This document shows, one piece after another, positions 63,265 to 64,000 of a DNA stretch of 64,000 nt. The stretch spans positions 1-64,000 of the forward strand of contig NZ_WOTO01000032.1 in assembly GCF_010993775.1 (NCBI RefSeq), in the 5' to 3' direction. The notes beneath the pieces were generated by a model. The model saw nothing but the letters and a program-made list of their open reading frames with translations, did not search any database and had not been told where the DNA came from. Within the stretch, counting starts at the first letter, position 1, and each line of letters begins with the position of its first letter. The stretch is from Fodinicola feengrottensis (GTDB taxonomy: Bacteria; Actinomycetota; Actinomycetes; Mycobacteriales; HKI-0501). The translations under genes and the position numbers were made by a program.

Positions 63265-64000
63265 ATGGACGGCGTGACCCACGTGCCGGTGCCGCACAAC
63301 GAGCCGGTACGGACGTACGCCCCCGGTAGCGACGAGCGGGCCACCCTGGCGCAGGCGGTGAACCGGCTGAGCGCCGAGCGGCACGAGTTGACGCATTTCA
63401 TCGGCGACCAGGAGCGCGGCGGTGACGGTGACGCCATCGAGGTCGTCCAGCCGCACAAGCACTCGCACGTGCTCGGTGAGATGCACAACGCCACCGACGC
63501 CGAGGTCGCCGCCGCGATTGCCGCGGCAAAGGCGGCCGCGCCGGGGTGGCGCGACCTGCCGTACGACGAGCGCGCCGCGGTCCTGCTGCGCGCCGCCGAC
63601 CTGCTGGCCGGACCGTGGCGGGACACCGTCAACGCGGCCACCATGCTCGGGCAGTCCAAGAGCGTCCAGCAGGCCGAGGTCGACGCGGCGTGCGAGCTCG
63701 CGGATTTCCTGCGCTACAACGCGCATTTCGGTCGCCAGGTGCTGGACAATCAGCCGGAGTCGTCGCCGGGTGTCTGGAACCGCTTCGACCACCGGCCGTT
63801 GGAAGGCTTCGTCCTCGCCATCACGCCGTTCAACTTCACCGCCATCGCCGGAAACCTGCCGACTTCGCCGGCGCTGATGGGCAACACGGTGGTCTGGAAG
63901 CCGTCGCCCACCCAGGCGCTTTCGGCGCATTACTTCATGAAGTTGTTGCGGGCCGCAGGACTGCCGCCCGGTGTCATTAACCTGGTGCACGGCGACGGTG
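63265..64000 (+). CDS. pruA: L-glutamate gamma-semialdehyde dehydrogenase, 5' part
   Basis: At least 245 residues, running off the window end, frame intact. NEPVRTYAPGSDERATL is the P5C-dehydrogenase N terminus, then ELTHFIGDQER, VQPHKHSHVLGEMHNATDAE, RAADLLAGPWRDTVNAATML, GQSKSVQQAEVDAACELADF, PLEGFVLAITPFNFTAIAGN, LMGNTVVWKPSPTQALSAHY and GLPPGVINLVHGDG. Oxidises glutamate semialdehyde from proline. GAGGAGG precedes the ATG. The catalytic Cys half lies outside the window. Confidence 0.93.
   Translation, partial: MDGVTHVPVPHNEPVRTYAPGSDERATLAQAVNRLSAERHELTHFIGDQERGGDGDAIEVVQPHKHSHVLGEMHNATDAEVAAAIAAAKAAAPGWRDLPYDERAAVLLRAADLLAGPWRDTVNAATMLGQSKSVQQAEVDAACELADFLRYNAHFGRQVLDNQPESSPGVWNRFDHRPLEGFVLAITPFNFTAIAGNLPTSPALMGNTVVWKPSPTQALSAHYFMKLLRAAGLPPGVINLVHGDG

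Overview
The window is one contiguous stretch of a high-GC (roughly 70%) actinobacterial chromosome. The evidence is GTG/TTG starts, Mycobacterium/Streptomyces-type gene families (DUF6585, DUF3159, DUF6912, Rv3235-like, MmpS-like, WS/DGAT, the mycothiol-era maleylpyruvate-isomerase fold) and the local order add ... upp, phosphomutase, deoD ... M20 amidohydrolase ... gamma-glutamylcyclotransferase-like, lpdA. That order is recognisably the M. tuberculosis Rv3303c-Rv3313c neighbourhood, here expanded by many insertions. The genus cannot be fixed from sequence alone; a soil actinomycete is likely. No rRNA, tRNA, CRISPR array, prophage or complete transposase gene was seen.

Layout. 1-5 kb: 3' end of purB, a DUF6585 membrane protein, adenosine deaminase, PspC, and a SIS-domain protein plus N-acetylglucosamine-type kinase operon. 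5-13 kb: an Rpn/PD-(D/E)XK-like protein, TetR with a DUF6069 membrane protein, an acidic protein, the deoC-aldehyde dehydrogenase-truncated aldehyde dehydrogenase operon, an SDR protein and a TPR protein. 13-23 kb: a LanC cyclase with a small unlisted class I lanthipeptide precursor (15104-15274, minus), two unknown genes, a secreted hydrolase and rhomboid-like protein, an ArsR-rhodanese fusion, a VOC protein, a DUF5937-type regulator and a secreted C39-like peptidase. 23-37 kb: glycosyltransferase, upp, MmpS-like lipoprotein, phosphomutase, two paralogous Ser/Thr kinases flanking deoD, methyltransferase and TetR, then a glutamate-cysteine-ligase-type enzyme and an amidohydrolase. 37-49 kb: a large membrane hydrolase, DinB/MPI-fold enzyme, GGCT-like, LpdA-like, KdpE-like regulator, DUF3159, Rv3235-like, LysM, an HTH protein, SAF/CpaB-like and CpaE-like proteins. 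49-57 kb: secreted NagZ, beta-lactamase-like esterase, MarR, BadF-type kinase, RpiR regulator, MurQ and a nitroreductase. 57-64 kb: MFS transporter, WS/DGAT, DUF6912, PhzF, a membrane protein and the start of pruA.

How the genes work together. Two themes dominate. One is nucleoside/deoxyribose salvage (add, deoD, upp, phosphomutase, deoC with aldehyde dehydrogenases). The other is cell-wall amino-sugar recycling (NagZ, MurQ, RpiR, BadF-type kinases, the SIS protein, LysM).

Two properties affect every annotation. First, more than half of the conserved genes carry one or more single-base frame changes, some exactly at homopolymers, and often more than one per gene. This looks like uncorrected sequencing or assembly indels rather than mass pseudogenisation, so I annotate whole genes across the shifts. 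Second, intergenic regions carry several families of long imperfect palindromes. These are a ~185-bp element with CGAAACTGTCGTAC-type ends, a 42-48-bp perfect palindrome, a MITE-like 169-bp long hairpin flanked by CTAG, and shared terminator-like hairpins. With the orphan lanthipeptide locus they are the most interesting undescribed content.
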